Counted from the stretch's first letter, positions 19,356 to 29,700 are shown. The stretch: 64,000 nucleotides of DNA from a bacterium (GCA_016721565.1 JADKHW010000002.1:186001-250000); one strand, 5' to 3'. Notes: generated from the letters alone by a model not told the origin. Numbers and translations: made by a program.

Positions 19356-21040
19356 TGTTTTTGGAAGGAGGTTCCGCCGTGGCAATCGCTACAGGCGGAT
19401 GAGAGCGGACGATATTTGACGAAGGCGCCGTCCGCATCGGTCTGCGGTTTATGGCACAAGTTGCAGGCGACCTTCTGATGTGCGCCGTCGAGCGCCCATT
19501 TCGCGTCGCGATTGTGATCAAAGGTTAGAGTTTTCCACGCATCCGGCGTGTGGCAACGGCTGCATTTGATTTTCACATCGGAGGCGGGATCCAAGACAAA
19601 TTGTCCCCGGTGTGGATCTTTGTGGCAGAGTTCGCATTCGCGTGCAAGCGGCGCCATGCGTATCATCTCTTCGGGGGTACCCAGATTCTCGCGCGCGTGG
19701 CAGCTCATGCATTCGTTTTGATCGTGCTTGCCGACCAATGGGAAGCCTGTCGTGGCATGATCAAACGTAATCTTGCGCCAGCTTTCTACGTTGTGGCAGA
19801 ACTCGCAGCCGGCAGTTTGCATGTATTTGTCAAGCTGGCCGCGGTGCACATCTTTGTGGCAACCTTTGCAGGTCATATCCTGAAACGCAAATTGCGCGTA
19901 AGCGCCGTTCTTGTCAGTCAACGTTTGCGCGTGACAAGCAATGCATGGGATCGCCAAGTGACTACCCTTGAGCGGGAACTTGCTTTGTTCGTGATCAGAA
20001 ATGCCGTAGCGTGCGGGAAGATAGCCATCAACTGTGTGACAGCTTTCGCAAGCTCCGCCATCTTTGCGTGAGGCAAATTGACCGCGATGCTCATCTTTGT
20101 GGCAATCTTTACACGTTGCGTGTGCAACGGGATCTGTCATTTTGCCTGACGTGTGGCACTTGATGCAATCGGGGCCGACATGTTTTCCGGTTAGCGGGAA
20201 GCCTGTTTTGTTGTGATCAAAGTCCTTGGCCATCTTGGCAACGGAAAAACTCTCCGTTGTGTGGCAGCCGCTGCAATTGGGGCCGAATTTGCCTTCGTGA
20301 GCGTCTTTGTGGCATCCGTTGCAGGATGAGAAATTCAATCCCTGGTAGATTGATCGATCGAGTGGATGATTCGGATCGGGGATTCTGCCTACCACCGTTT
20401 CGAGAACTTGTTCAGTCTTGTGGCACTTGATGCAGGCGACTTCGGTGTGTTTGCCCGTCAGTGGATACTTTGATTTGTCGTGCGAGAATTGCTCCGCAGG
20501 AAGCCACTTTTCGCTGTTGTGGCAGGACGCACAATCATTGGTCATCTGCTCGCCGTGCTCGTCGGCATGACAGCTTACGCACTGCGACGAGAGACCAAGG
20601 AATGTGCGAGCTTTGTTCGTCGTGCTATCAAAGCGAGCAGCATTAGTTTGGTAGGCTGATATGTGGCACTTCGCGCAATCTTGTTTAGTATGCGCACCGA
20701 CAAGTTTGTAACCCGTTTTGGAGTGGTCAAACTTCTCTTTACCCTCTTTCCAGAAGACAAGTTCGAAATCGCGGCCTACGTGTTCTGAGTGGCACTTGGC
20801 ACAACGTTCGGTTTTGACTTCGGGACTTGAGTGAAAGCCTTCGTTGGCAGAGATGCGGCGCTCGATTGCGACATGACAGGTCAGGCACTTGGCGTTCTTG
20901 ACTTCGTCACGCAGTTCATGACACTGAGTACAGTTGTTCAGGCCTTCAAGCTTGGCGTGATACTTCGATAGATCGCCGGGCGAAAGCTGCGCGAATGCTG
21001 AAGACGAGGATATGAGTATGAATAGCCAGAGTAACGGCAT
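19352..21040 (-). CDS. Periplasmic multiheme cytochrome c with 20 CXXCH motifs
   Basis: I choose the ATG at 21038-21040, which starts a signal peptide (MPLLWLFILISSSSAFAQ); upstream codons overlap the preceding gene. The mature part of about 545 residues carries 20 CXXCH motifs spread evenly, with repeated phrases such as FPLTGKH, KDxHRGQF and FDHxxTGFPL. It belongs to the cytochrome c3/class III-like multiheme group and shares its FPLxGxH spacing with the downstream 34-heme protein, so the two are probably related by duplication. The stop overlaps the 34-heme start. It is likely the periplasmic relay between the cytochrome b complex and the larger cytochrome. No catalytic domain is visible. 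Confidence 0.9.
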   Translation of the reverse strand: MPLLWLFILISSSSAFAQLSPGDLSKYHAKLEGLNNCTQCHELRDEVKNAKCLTCHVAIERRISANEGFHSSPEVKTERCAKCHSEHVGRDFELVFWKEGKEKFDHSKTGYKLVGAHTKQDCAKCHISAYQTNAARFDSTTNKARTFLGLSSQCVSCHADEHGEQMTNDCASCHNSEKWLPAEQFSHDKSKYPLTGKHTEVACIKCHKTEQVLETVVGRIPDPNHPLDRSIYQGLNFSSCNGCHKDAHEGKFGPNCSGCHTTESFSVAKMAKDFDHNKTGFPLTGKHVGPDCIKCHTSGKMTDPVAHATCKDCHKDEHRGQFASRKDGGACESCHTVDGYLPARYGISDHEQSKFPLKGSHLAIPCIACHAQTLTDKNGAYAQFAFQDMTCKGCHKDVHRGQLDKYMQTAGCEFCHNVESWRKITFDHATTGFPLVGKHDQNECMSCHARENLGTPEEMIRMAPLARECELCHKDPHRGQFVLDPASDVKIKCSRCHTPDAWKTLTFDHNRDAKWALDGAHQKVACNLCHKPQTDADGAFVKYRPLSSACSDCHGGTSFQKQ

Positions 21041-21092
21041 AAGTTCTTTAGATAGGCGGGGACGAGCGAAATCCCCCCGTAAACGATTTGAG

Positions 21093-21683
21093 CTATGGGT
21101 GGTTTGCAGGTCGTAATTTGGGTAATGCGCCTTGAGCGTAAACTGCAAGCGTGTCTTGCGGATGCAGTTTTATCAATTCGTTCCAATGCAGGCGGGCGGA
21201 ATCGTGATCGCCGCGATTGGCCTCGATGGCGCCGAGGTTATAGAGCGCACCGGCATGACCGGGGTGATCTTTCAACAGTGTCTTTAGTTCCGTGATGGCT
21301 TCATCTGTCCTGCCAAGAGATGACAGTGCGCGGCTGATGTCAAGTCGCACCAGCCAACCATCGGCTGTCGTGTCATCTTTAAGGAACGTACGGTAAAATT
21401 CAACGGCCTTATCATATTGACCGTCTTCGTAGTAAAGATTGGCCAATTCAAGTGCGACAGGGCCGTGGCCGGGTGCCGTCTTCCACATCTGTTCCATTTG
21501 CTCTAAGCGTGACATTGCAGGAGTTTCCTGCATCTCCTCCTGCATCGTCTCGAAGGTTGGCTCACCACCGGGTTGAGGAGCAAAATAGAGCCAGATCAGC
21601 AAGACAGGCACAATAATTAGGGCTGCCGCAAAGGCGATGCGACTCGATTTGTTGGTTTGACCGCTGTTTTTGTATTCTGCCAT
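21093..21683 (-). CDS. Membrane-anchored TPR protein
   Basis: The 196-residue protein has an N-terminal cytoplasmic tail, one membrane helix (about 15-35, FAAALIIVPVLLIWLYF) and an extracytoplasmic domain with three TPR units (about 65-190; GPVALELANLYYEDGQYDKAVEFY and GALYNLGAIEANRGDHDSARLHW are two of them, each broken here by no stop). TPR proteins of this build (NrfG, CcmH/CcmI type) hold apocytochromes during heme ligation or scaffold complexes. It sits three bases after the oxidoreductase gene and just before two cytochrome genes, so help with maturation or assembly of these cytochromes is a reasonable inference. Confidence 0.85.
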   Translation of the reverse strand: MAEYKNSGQTNKSSRIAFAAALIIVPVLLIWLYFAPQPGGEPTFETMQEEMQETPAMSRLEQMEQMWKTAPGHGPVALELANLYYEDGQYDKAVEFYRTFLKDDTTADGWLVRLDISRALSSLGRTDEAITELKTLLKDHPGHAGALYNLGAIEANRGDHDSARLHWNELIKLHPQDTLAVYAQGALPKLRPANHP

Positions 21684-21686
21684 CGT

Positions 21687-22997
21687 TTACGCCTGTCCAA
21701 ATTTTCGTTCAAATTCAATACCAACACTTTGCAAAAACTCCGTTGGAAGTACTCCGCCGATCATCACGAAGATTTGATCGTTCGCCAATGAAAGTTCTGT
21801 GCCTTGCTGATCTATGTACACTCTCTCCGGCTCAATTTTAGTTACGTTGGAATTCAACAGAAGAGTCACCTTGCCATCTTCCACGGCACGCTCTACGCGT
21901 TGGCGATTGCCTTCCTTGATTCGGAAGATGTTCTCGCCGCGATAAGAGAGATGAACTGTATTTCCCGGGTGGTTTGAAAGCGCGACGGCGGCTTCAACCG
22001 CGCTATCACCACCGCCGACGACGAGAATTTTCTTGTGGTGATACTTCTGTGGATCGAGCAGGCGGTAGGTTACCTTTTCGCTTTTTTCACCCGGGCAACC
22101 GATCTTACGCGGTGTGCCACGTCGACCAATGGCAAGCAGAACTTTGCGCGTCTCATATTCACCTTTTGAGGTCGTGACGCGGTAGTTGTTGCCTTCTTTC
22201 TTGATATCGTTTACTTTTTCACCGACTTGGATATTGAGTTGGTGCTTCTCAACGACACTGGTCAGTAACGCAAGCAATGGCTCTTTTTCAACTTCATTGA
22301 GCTTCACAGGACCGTGGAGAGGTAACTCCATAGGCTGTACCATCACAAGCTTTTGGCGCGGGTAGGTGAAAATCGTTCCGCCAAGATCTTCTTGATCGAC
22401 GGTGACGTACCGAAGCCCCTCTTTTTTAGCTTGCAACGAAGCCGATATTCCTGCGGGGCCGGCACCGACAATGACGAGGTCAAGGGCCTCGCTGGTTTTC
22501 TCGTTCTTCACTTGGCCAGCTACTGATTCAACCGCTTGACGGCCTTGCGATACAGCATTTCGGATTAAGCCCATGCCACCCAGTTCGCCAGCGATGAAAA
22601 TTCCTGAGATGTTTGTCTCGAAATTGCCCTTGATGTGTGGGATATCAACGCCGCGTTTTTCAGTTCCGAAAACTAATGTGATCGCATCAACCGGACAAGC
22701 GGCTTGACATTGGCCGTGACCGATACACCGAGCAGGACTGACTAAGGCGGCTTTGCCGTTAATTAGTTGCAAGATACCTTGCTCGGGGCAGGCTTTGGTG
22801 CATGATCCCGAACCGATACATAGATTGGGATCGATTACCGGATGCAACGAGACCGGCTGATCTAGTCCTGCTAAGGTCGAGTTTTCAAGCGCCTCGGTGG
22901 CCTTTGCGCTGTTCCGTTTCTCGTTGAGAACATAGAGAGTCGGAAGCGCGACGACTAAGACACCTGTGACAACGTAGATGATGGTTTCAAGGCTCAT
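21687..22997 (-). CDS. Membrane-anchored FAD-dependent oxidoreductase with ferredoxin domain
   Basis: The start at 22995-22997 follows the cytochrome b stop by one base. Domains: N-terminal membrane helix (about 3-22), ferredoxin-type domain (about 55-115), a segment resembling the FAD-binding C-terminal motif of thioredoxin reductases (IFIAGELGGMG, about 135), then an FAD/NAD(P)-binding thioredoxin-reductase-like core with VIVGAGPAGISAS (about 175) and VVGGGDSAVEAA (about 325). Both iron-sulfur motifs lack the second Cys: CIGSGSCTKACP and CIGHGQCQAACP carry Ser and His there. No CxxC redox pair of true thioredoxin reductases is seen. It is probably the cytoplasmic entry point that passes electrons from NAD(P)H or ferredoxin to the cytochrome b. 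Confidence 0.88.
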   Translation of the reverse strand: MSLETIIYVVTGVLVVALPTLYVLNEKRNSAKATEALENSTLAGLDQPVSLHPVIDPNLCIGSGSCTKACPEQGILQLINGKAALVSPARCIGHGQCQAACPVDAITLVFGTEKRGVDIPHIKGNFETNISGIFIAGELGGMGLIRNAVSQGRQAVESVAGQVKNEKTSEALDLVIVGAGPAGISASLQAKKEGLRYVTVDQEDLGGTIFTYPRQKLVMVQPMELPLHGPVKLNEVEKEPLLALLTSVVEKHQLNIQVGEKVNDIKKEGNNYRVTTSKGEYETRKVLLAIGRRGTPRKIGCPGEKSEKVTYRLLDPQKYHHKKILVVGGGDSAVEAAVALSNHPGNTVHLSYRGENIFRIKEGNRQRVERAVEDGKVTLLLNSNVTKIEPERVYIDQQGTELSLANDQIFVMIGGVLPTEFLQSVGIEFERKFGQA

Positions 22998-22998
22998 A

Positions 22999-23859
22999 TC
23001 AGAAAATCCACGTGTAGCCAAGTGAAATCGCCACGACGACGTGAACGACCATAATGACAATCATAATGATCGCGAACGGCTTGTGGAAGACATGCCAGTG
23101 GTGCAGCAGCTTGCGTGCTTGACCTAAAAACGCAACGCGGCGCTCGAGAGTGGCGCGTCGGCGGGCAACATTGACAAGATGCTTGGCATCATGGCCTGAC
23201 AAGCCTGCTTCACGAATCAAACGCTGTTTGAGTGCATTGTAACGAAACGTCGCCGTCAAGTCATGCGTCAACCAAGACATAAGGCCTTTGCTCTCGTTGA
23301 TGTTGGTCTCTATAAATTGATCGAGAATCGGAAGAGCTTTTGTGTTTCCACTTGCCTCGGATGTGAGCTGACGACGGTAAGCTTCTTCGAGCTCTTGTAA
23401 TTCGGATGCGGAGAGTTCTTCACCACTTAGGCTGCGCGGAATCTGGACGTAGATATATCTTCCCAGAACTCCGCTCAGAGCCACGGCCATCATGGACCAG
23501 AAAGACACAGCGACGATACCGCCGAATTTGAAGGTTGTGTGAAAAATCACAAGGACGGGACCAGTGATCCCCATCCAGATATGATAGTTGAGCCAATAGC
23601 GAATATCGCCCCAACCTTGCTGCATAAAGCGCATACGTTTGCGCATGGAATACAACAGGAGGATTAACATTAGAGCACTTCCGACGATTCCGGCACCCTG
23701 ACCTATGAAACCGGAGGGCTTCCATGCAAGATGGAGGTCACTATGAGGGCGCTCTTGCAATGAGAGGCCGTAGTATTCGAAGCCATAGCCTGCCAGATAA
23801 AGTGTGGCGATGACCGTCAGGCTATAGAGGACAATTAGGCTAAACTTATGGAGATTCAA
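22999..23859 (-). CDS. Integral membrane cytochrome b-like protein, first gene of redox operon
   Basis: The 286-residue protein has about five hydrophobic segments: residues 8-28, 50-70, 92-110, 118-138 and 262-285. Histidines suited to bis-His heme b ligation occur in the middle helices (YHIWMGITGPVLVIFH, two His 13 apart) and at the last helix (HHWHVFHKPF and VVHVVV). A long basic cytoplasmic loop (about 145-255) separates them. The arrangement resembles cytochrome b561 or ferric-reductase-like transmembrane proteins, though I cannot name the exact family. It heads the operon with the FAD/ferredoxin protein, suggesting transfer from that protein across the inner membrane or to quinone, and on to the periplasmic cytochromes. 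Confidence 0.82.
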   Translation of the reverse strand: MNLHKFSLIVLYSLTVIATLYLAGYGFEYYGLSLQERPHSDLHLAWKPSGFIGQGAGIVGSALMLILLLYSMRKRMRFMQQGWGDIRYWLNYHIWMGITGPVLVIFHTTFKFGGIVAVSFWSMMAVALSGVLGRYIYVQIPRSLSGEELSASELQELEEAYRRQLTSEASGNTKALPILDQFIETNINESKGLMSWLTHDLTATFRYNALKQRLIREAGLSGHDAKHLVNVARRRATLERRVAFLGQARKLLHHWHVFHKPFAIIMIVIMVVHVVVAISLGYTWIF

Positions 23860-23961
23860 GTCTTGTGCGCAGTTTTTGGGAATTTACGTAATTTAACAAA
23901 CCTGTCTTGAAAAGGCGAGTGCCATACAATCTGTATTCTAATTATGTGCCAATATCACGCT

Positions 23962-23990
23962 TTGCTTTTGAATCCTGAAAACACTATATT
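23962..23990 (+). promoter_or_regulatory. Putative promoter of efflux operon 1
   Basis: TTGCTT (23962-23967) and TATATT (23985-23990) are spaced by 17 bases. The predicted start site near 23997 lies downstream of the longest-ORF start at 23944 and upstream of ATG 24031, supporting the shorter protein. Confidence 0.45.
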
Positions 23991-24030
23991 TTGCGGAACA
24001 AACGTGCAAAACCATCAAGAGTTTCTCGGT

Positions 24031-25578
24031 ATGCGATATATTCTATTATTTCTTATAGCGTTCAATTTCACATTAATACCTGCAAAAGCGGGGATTGATG
24101 TGACTTCGCTTCCGCCAGATAGTGCGCTATCCCTTGCGTTGACAAGGATTGAAGGTCAAAACATTAGTTTAGCTGAGGTTATCAGCTTAGCTATAGACCG
24201 GTCAACAATGGCGAAGGACGCAGAGGCGATGCTGGCTTCTGCGCACGGGAATCTCAACCGCGAGAGAGGCGTGTTCGATCCAGAGTTGTTTGGTGAAGTC
24301 AACTCTGCCTCGGCAAAGCAACCCTCGGCCTCTCCATTTAGTGGAGCGGCTGTCCTGAACCCCAAATCAACAACGGGACAAGTGGGTGCAAGGATAACGC
24401 TGCCTATTGGGACAGAGCTTGAAGCTTCGATGGTTGGGACAAAACTTGAGACGAACTCAACATTTTCGTCCCTTAATCCCGAATACGATGCAACCGGCTC
24501 GCTAACCTTTAAGCAACCCCTGCTCAAGGGATTTGGCCCGTCGGCTTGGGCTAATCGGGATCAGGCGCAGAAAGGCTATGAAGCGGCAAAGCTGCGCTAC
24601 GAACAGGCGATGGAGCGTGTGCGTGCTGTGGCTGAACAGTCTTACTGGGAACTCTATGCAGCTGAACGTGATGTTGCGGTCAGTATGGTCACGCGCGACT
24701 TAGCGTTGGCGTTGATGCAAGAGGCCGATTTGCGAGTAGAAACCGGACTCGTCGGGCCAAATCAGGCAAACAATGCGAAGGTCTTTCTTGCAGATCAAGA
24801 GCTTAACTTGCTTGACGCGCAAGATTATGTATCGCGGGCGAGCGATGCGCTCGGCTCATTAATTGGGCAGCGACCGAACGGATTTCTGCGATTCAAAACC
24901 GTTGATAAGCCGCCGCAAGTTGCGAAGGCTGAACTGCAAGAGGAAGTCGTCGCGCGAGCAATGACAGAGAACAAAGAGCTTCGGGCGGCAGAGCTTGACG
25001 TGGAAGGCGTGAAGGCGTTCGCGCGTGCGGCATGCTGGGACGCCTTGCCTCAGCTTGACTTATTTGGTGCGCTCGGTGGCAACGGCTTGGCTGGTACCGG
25101 TCGTGACGTAATCTTTGGATCGGATACGCTGCGTAACGATATGGATACAAAGTTCGGTAACGCAATTGATCAAGCATTGAATCGCGATTATCCGTCGTGG
25201 ATGATCGGCGTGCGGCTCAATGTTCCGATATTGCAACGCGGGCCGCAGGGTGAACGCAATCGTTTGCGTGCAGAAGTCAACCGAGCTGAACAGCGCTATA
25301 TTCAGACCCAGCATATGCTGGAAGAGCAGGTTCGAGCGGCGCATCGTGAACTTGAGCAAGGGCAGGAACGCTTGCAGCTCTCCGAAGAAAATGTAAAGGC
25401 GTCACTCGATCAAGTTCGCATCGGACTTATCGAATACAAAGGCGGCAAGACGACCGCGTTTGAGTTGGTGCGGCTTGGAGCCGATCTGGCCAACTCGCAA
25501 CGGCGCTATTCGCGCACTCTCGTTAGGACTGCGAAGGCCGCCGCCGAATTGCGCGTGCTGGCTCCTACGCATGAGTAA
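24031..25578 (+). CDS. TolC-family outer-membrane efflux protein
   Basis: The 515-residue product from the ATG at 24031 has a signal peptide (MRYILLFLIAFNF...AKAG). It carries the two repeated coiled-coil regions of the TolC/OEP family: about 60-270 with long amphipathic helices (RVRAVAEQSYWELYAAERD) and about 300-510 (LEEQVRAAHRELEQGQERL). TolC proteins form trimeric channels through the outer membrane and periplasm that accept substrates from inner-membrane pumps. The adaptor and RND pump genes follow directly, making a complete tripartite exporter. An upstream start at 23944 is possible but lacks a signal peptide and lies upstream of the likely promoter. Confidence 0.92.
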   Translation: MRYILLFLIAFNFTLIPAKAGIDVTSLPPDSALSLALTRIEGQNISLAEVISLAIDRSTMAKDAEAMLASAHGNLNRERGVFDPELFGEVNSASAKQPSASPFSGAAVLNPKSTTGQVGARITLPIGTELEASMVGTKLETNSTFSSLNPEYDATGSLTFKQPLLKGFGPSAWANRDQAQKGYEAAKLRYEQAMERVRAVAEQSYWELYAAERDVAVSMVTRDLALALMQEADLRVETGLVGPNQANNAKVFLADQELNLLDAQDYVSRASDALGSLIGQRPNGFLRFKTVDKPPQVAKAELQEEVVARAMTENKELRAAELDVEGVKAFARAACWDALPQLDLFGALGGNGLAGTGRDVIFGSDTLRNDMDTKFGNAIDQALNRDYPSWMIGVRLNVPILQRGPQGERNRLRAEVNRAEQRYIQTQHMLEEQVRAAHRELEQGQERLQLSEENVKASLDQVRIGLIEYKGGKTTAFELVRLGADLANSQRRYSRTLVRTAKAAAELRVLAPTHE

Positions 25579-25620
25579 CAACCTATTCCCCATTAATCAC
25601 AATCTACTTGAGACATAGAC

Positions 25621-26730
25621 ATGCATAACACACGAATAATGGCCGCAGTTTCAATTCTGGCGCTAAGCCTTGGACTGGTCGGCTGCATGGGCGGAGGTTG
25701 GGGCGGAGGTTTCTCGATGCCGCCGACGCCCGTTGAAACGACGCATGCGAAAATGCAATCCGTTTCCGACAGGTTTGAAACGATCGGTACCATTGAAGCC
25801 GATGAAGCAGTTACTGTAGTGGCTGAGATCGGCGGAACGATTACGCGCATTCCCTATGAGGAAGGCGGCAACGTGGGGCGCGGAGAATTGCTCGCGCAGT
25901 TGGATGACAAAGAGCTAAAGGCCGGGTTAGACCGTTCAACGGCGTTACGTGATCAGTCACAAGCAACGTTTGATCGCATCAAGCGTATCGTTGATCAAGG
26001 CGCGGGTTCGGCGCAAGACCTTGATGATGCGAGTGCGGCGCTACACGTTGCTGAAGCGAATGTGTCTTTTGCCAAAGCCCAGCATGACAAGACGCGCATT
26101 ACTGCGCCATTCGCTGGCGTAGTTGGCGCGCGCAAGGTGAGCCCGGGAGCGTATGTGCAGCCGGGAACTCCGATTGCAGACATGGCCAGAGTCGATCTCT
26201 TGCGCGTGAACTTCACTGTGCCTGAACGATATGTCAATGATCTGACGATTGGGTCGGAGGTGCGCATTGCAACTACTGCGTTTGCTGGCGGAGAAGCCAT
26301 CGGAAAAGTCATGGTTATTGAACCGAAGATTGATGCAAGGACGCGCAGTGTCGGTGTCGTGGCTCGGCTTGAGAATCCTGAAAGCAACTTTCGGCCCGGT
26401 ATGTCGGCGAATGTTGCAGTTACATTGAAAGAGCGCGCCTCGGCGTTAACGATTGCGAGTGAAGCAGTGTTCCTCGAACAGAATCAACCGTATGTGTATG
26501 TCGTCAAAGCAGATTCATCGGTATCGAAAGTTGCGCTTCAGTTGGGCAGCCGCTCACGTGAATCCGTTGAAGTTGTGGGCGGTCTGGATGAATCCATGAT
26601 GATCGTAAAGGCCGGACAGCAGAAGATCTTCGATGGTGCGAAAGTGATGCCAGTTTCAAGTCTTGATTCTGTCGCGGCGGCACAAAAGCAGGCGCAACAG
26701 ATGCAAGCGGATAGCGGGGCCGGTAAATGA
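25621..26730 (+). CDS. RND efflux periplasmic adaptor, lipoprotein
   Basis: The 369-residue protein is a membrane-fusion (HlyD/AcrA-type) subunit. A signal peptide ends at the lipobox LVGC (Cys about residue 22), so it should be lipid-anchored, followed by a Gly-rich linker. Then come the barrel-sandwich half (about 55-85, EADEAVTVVAEIGGTI), a short alpha-hairpin (about 100-150), the second lipoyl half (ITAPFAGVVGARKVSPGAYV) and beta-barrel and membrane-proximal domains to residue 350. It bridges the RND pump and TolC protein. The stop overlaps the pump start by four bases (ATGA), a sign of coupled translation. Confidence 0.93.
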   Translation: MHNTRIMAAVSILALSLGLVGCMGGGWGGGFSMPPTPVETTHAKMQSVSDRFETIGTIEADEAVTVVAEIGGTITRIPYEEGGNVGRGELLAQLDDKELKAGLDRSTALRDQSQATFDRIKRIVDQGAGSAQDLDDASAALHVAEANVSFAKAQHDKTRITAPFAGVVGARKVSPGAYVQPGTPIADMARVDLLRVNFTVPERYVNDLTIGSEVRIATTAFAGGEAIGKVMVIEPKIDARTRSVGVVARLENPESNFRPGMSANVAVTLKERASALTIASEAVFLEQNQPYVYVVKADSSVSKVALQLGSRSRESVEVVGGLDESMMIVKAGQQKIFDGAKVMPVSSLDSVAAAQKQAQQMQADSGAGK

Positions 26731-29700
26731 AACTAAGCGATCTTTCCATTCGCAGGCCGGTGTTCGCATCGGTGATGAGTCTCTCGATCATTTTGTTCGG
26801 AGTCATCGCCTTCTTGCGGCTGCCGGTTCGCGAATATCCTGATATTGATCCGCCGGTGGTGTCGGTCATCACACTCTATCGCGGTGCGAGTGCGAGCGTG
26901 GTCGAAACCGAAATCACCGACGTATTGGAAGAGCAGTTTGCCACGTTGTCTGAAGTGAAGACACTGACGTCATCGAGCCGCGAAGAAGGCTCGGTGATCA
27001 CGATTCAGTTTGAACTTTCACGCGACGTCGAGGAAGCTGCTAACGATGTGCGCGATCGTGTGGCGCGGAGCCGTGGATTGCTGCCGCGCGACATCGAAGA
27101 TCCAATCGTCGAGAAAGTCGACGCGAATGCGCAGCCGATTGTGTGGCTGGGTGTGTCGAGCGACAGGCATGACGGTTTGCAGCTTACAGATGCGGCGGAT
27201 CGTATTCTCAAAGAGCGGTTACAGCGTTTACCGGGTGTGGGTTCGATTATCATCGGCGGCGAGCGTCGCTATGCAATGCGTGTGTGGCTTGACCCGGCCC
27301 GGCTTGCGGCACGCGGGCTAAGCCCGACCGATGTTGAAAATGCTATCTCGCGAGAGAATGCGGAAATTCCCGGCGGACGCGTAGAGGGCAACGAACGCGA
27401 GTTCTCTGTACGTACACACGGTGAAGTTAATACACCCGAACAGTTCTCGTCTATTATCGTCGCACAAACGGATGATGGGATCGTGCGTTTGAGTGACGTC
27501 GCAACGGTTGAAGTCGGCGCCGAAGATGAGCGCACAGTCGCGCGCTACAATGGTCAACCAGCGGTCGGTTTGGGAATTGTAAAGCAATCCAAAGCTTCGA
27601 CACTTGACGTGGCCAAAGCCGTGCGCGAAGTTCTCCCTCAGCTTGAGGCAGCGCTTCCCGAGGGGATGAAGATCAATGTTGCATACGACTCGTCAACCTT
27701 CATCAGCGACTCAATCGGCGAAGTGGCCGAAACACTAATTATCGCGATGTGTCTGGTGATCCTGGTCGTGCTTGCCTTTATGAAGAGCATGCGGGCCACG
27801 CTGATTCCGACGCTCGCGATTCCGGTTTCGATCATCGGGACGTTTGTCGTGATCTACTTTGCCGGCTTCACGATCAACATTTTGACCCTGTTGGCCCTCG
27901 TGCTCGCGATTGGACTTGTGGTGGACGACGCGATTGTGGTGCTCGAGAACATTTTCAGGCATATGGAGATGGGAAAGAGTAAACTGCGCGCGGCGTTTGA
28001 CGGATCAAAGGAAATTGCGTTCGCCGTTATTGCCACGACGATTACGCTCATCGCCGTATTTGTGCCAGTGGCATTCTTGACAGGTTCGGTCGGGCGATTG
28101 TTCCGTGAGTTCGGCTTTACCGTCGCGATTGCTGTCGGGATCTCGGGCTTTGTGGCATTGACATTGACACCGATGTTCAGTTCGCGCATCTTGAAACCAA
28201 TTCACGGCACGGGCAACTCGTGGGCGTCGCGCAGTTTCGATGCGTTCTTTGATTGGATGAACCGCACATATGAACGCATCTTGAAATTTGCACTGCGGCA
28301 CAGGTTGGCCACGATTATCACGGCCATTGTGCTCGTTGTGCTCAGTGCAGGTATCTTCAAGTTCATGCCGAGCGAACTTGTGCCGACGGAAGATCGTGGC
28401 ATCGGTTTTGGTATCGTGCTCGCTCCGGAAGGTTCAACACTAAACTATACAGATCGACACATGCGCAAAGTGGAGGACATTCTGCTTCCGCTGCCGGAGC
28501 GCAACGGTCTGTTTACAGCAACGGGACTCGGATTTCAAGGACCTGGACGAGTGACGGATGGATTCTTGTTCTTGAATCTCGGTTCACCGGGTTCACGCGA
28601 GCGATCGCAGCAAGATATTGTTGGCCAACTTTTCCCGCAATTGTTCTCGATTCCGGGTGTGCTGGCCTTTGTGATCAATCCGCCGAGCTTGGGACAGTTT
28701 TCATCAAGCCCCATTGAATACGTCTTGCAGGCTGAGAGCTATGAAGAGCTTAGCCAAGCAATGGGTGTGATGCTTGCCAGCGCGAATAAGCTTGGGTATC
28801 TCTATAACGTCAATTCGGATTTGAAACTTGATAAACCTGAACTCAGTATTGCGATTGATAGAGATCGCGCGTCGGAATTAGGTGTTTCTACCAGTGAAAT
28901 CGGTTCAACATTGCAAGCGTTGTTGGGCGGACGCGTCATCGGCGACTTCAAGCGCGGAACTAAACAGTACGACGTGATTATGCAGGTGCAAGCCGCAGAG
29001 CGCGCAACGCCTGACGTGCTTTCGGGTGTTTACGTGCGCGGTCACTCTGGATTGGTGCAGCTTGCAAACGTCATTACAGTGAGCGAAACCGCCGGACCGA
29101 AAGAACTTAATCACTACAATCGTCGTCGCTCCGCAACGATAACTGCAAACTTGATTCCGTTTGTATCGCTCGGACAGGCGCTAACCGATTTGGACAATGT
29201 TGCGCAGACAAGTCTGCCCAAGGGCGTGACGCGCGAATTCGCAGGTCAATCGTTGGAATACAAGGAATCGAGCACGGGACTTTACTACTTCTTCCTGCTC
29301 GCGCTTGTGTTCATTTTCCTCGTGCTCGCTGCGCAGTTTGAAAGCTTCATCCACCCTTTCACGATTCTTTTGTCTGTGCCGCTGGCCGTGTTTGGTGCGC
29401 TCGTGTCGCTGTTCGTGTTCGGGCAGTCGCTGAACATCTATTCGCAGATCGGGTTGATCATGTTAATTGGATTGGTGACAAAAAACGCAATTCTTATTGT
29501 CGAATTCGCGAACCAACTGCGAGCACGCGGGCGAGAGATTACGCAAGCAGTTGTTGAAGCATCCGTCATTCGCTTGCGACCGATTCTGATGACGTCGTTG
29601 GCGACGGTGTTTGGAATCCTACCTATCGCAATCGGTCTGGGTGCAGGTGCTGAAGCGCGCCGCCCGCTCGGTATTGCCGTGGTCGGAGGTATGTTGTTCT

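Noticed and set aside
23944..24030. Upstream start for the TolC-family protein
   Set aside because: It would add 29 residues ahead of a normal signal peptide and lies upstream of the likely promoter elements at 23962-23990.
23860..24030. Sigma-54 promoter (TGGCAC) ahead of the redox operon
   Set aside because: TGGCAC is present on the minus strand, but the -12 GC is absent at the required spacing.
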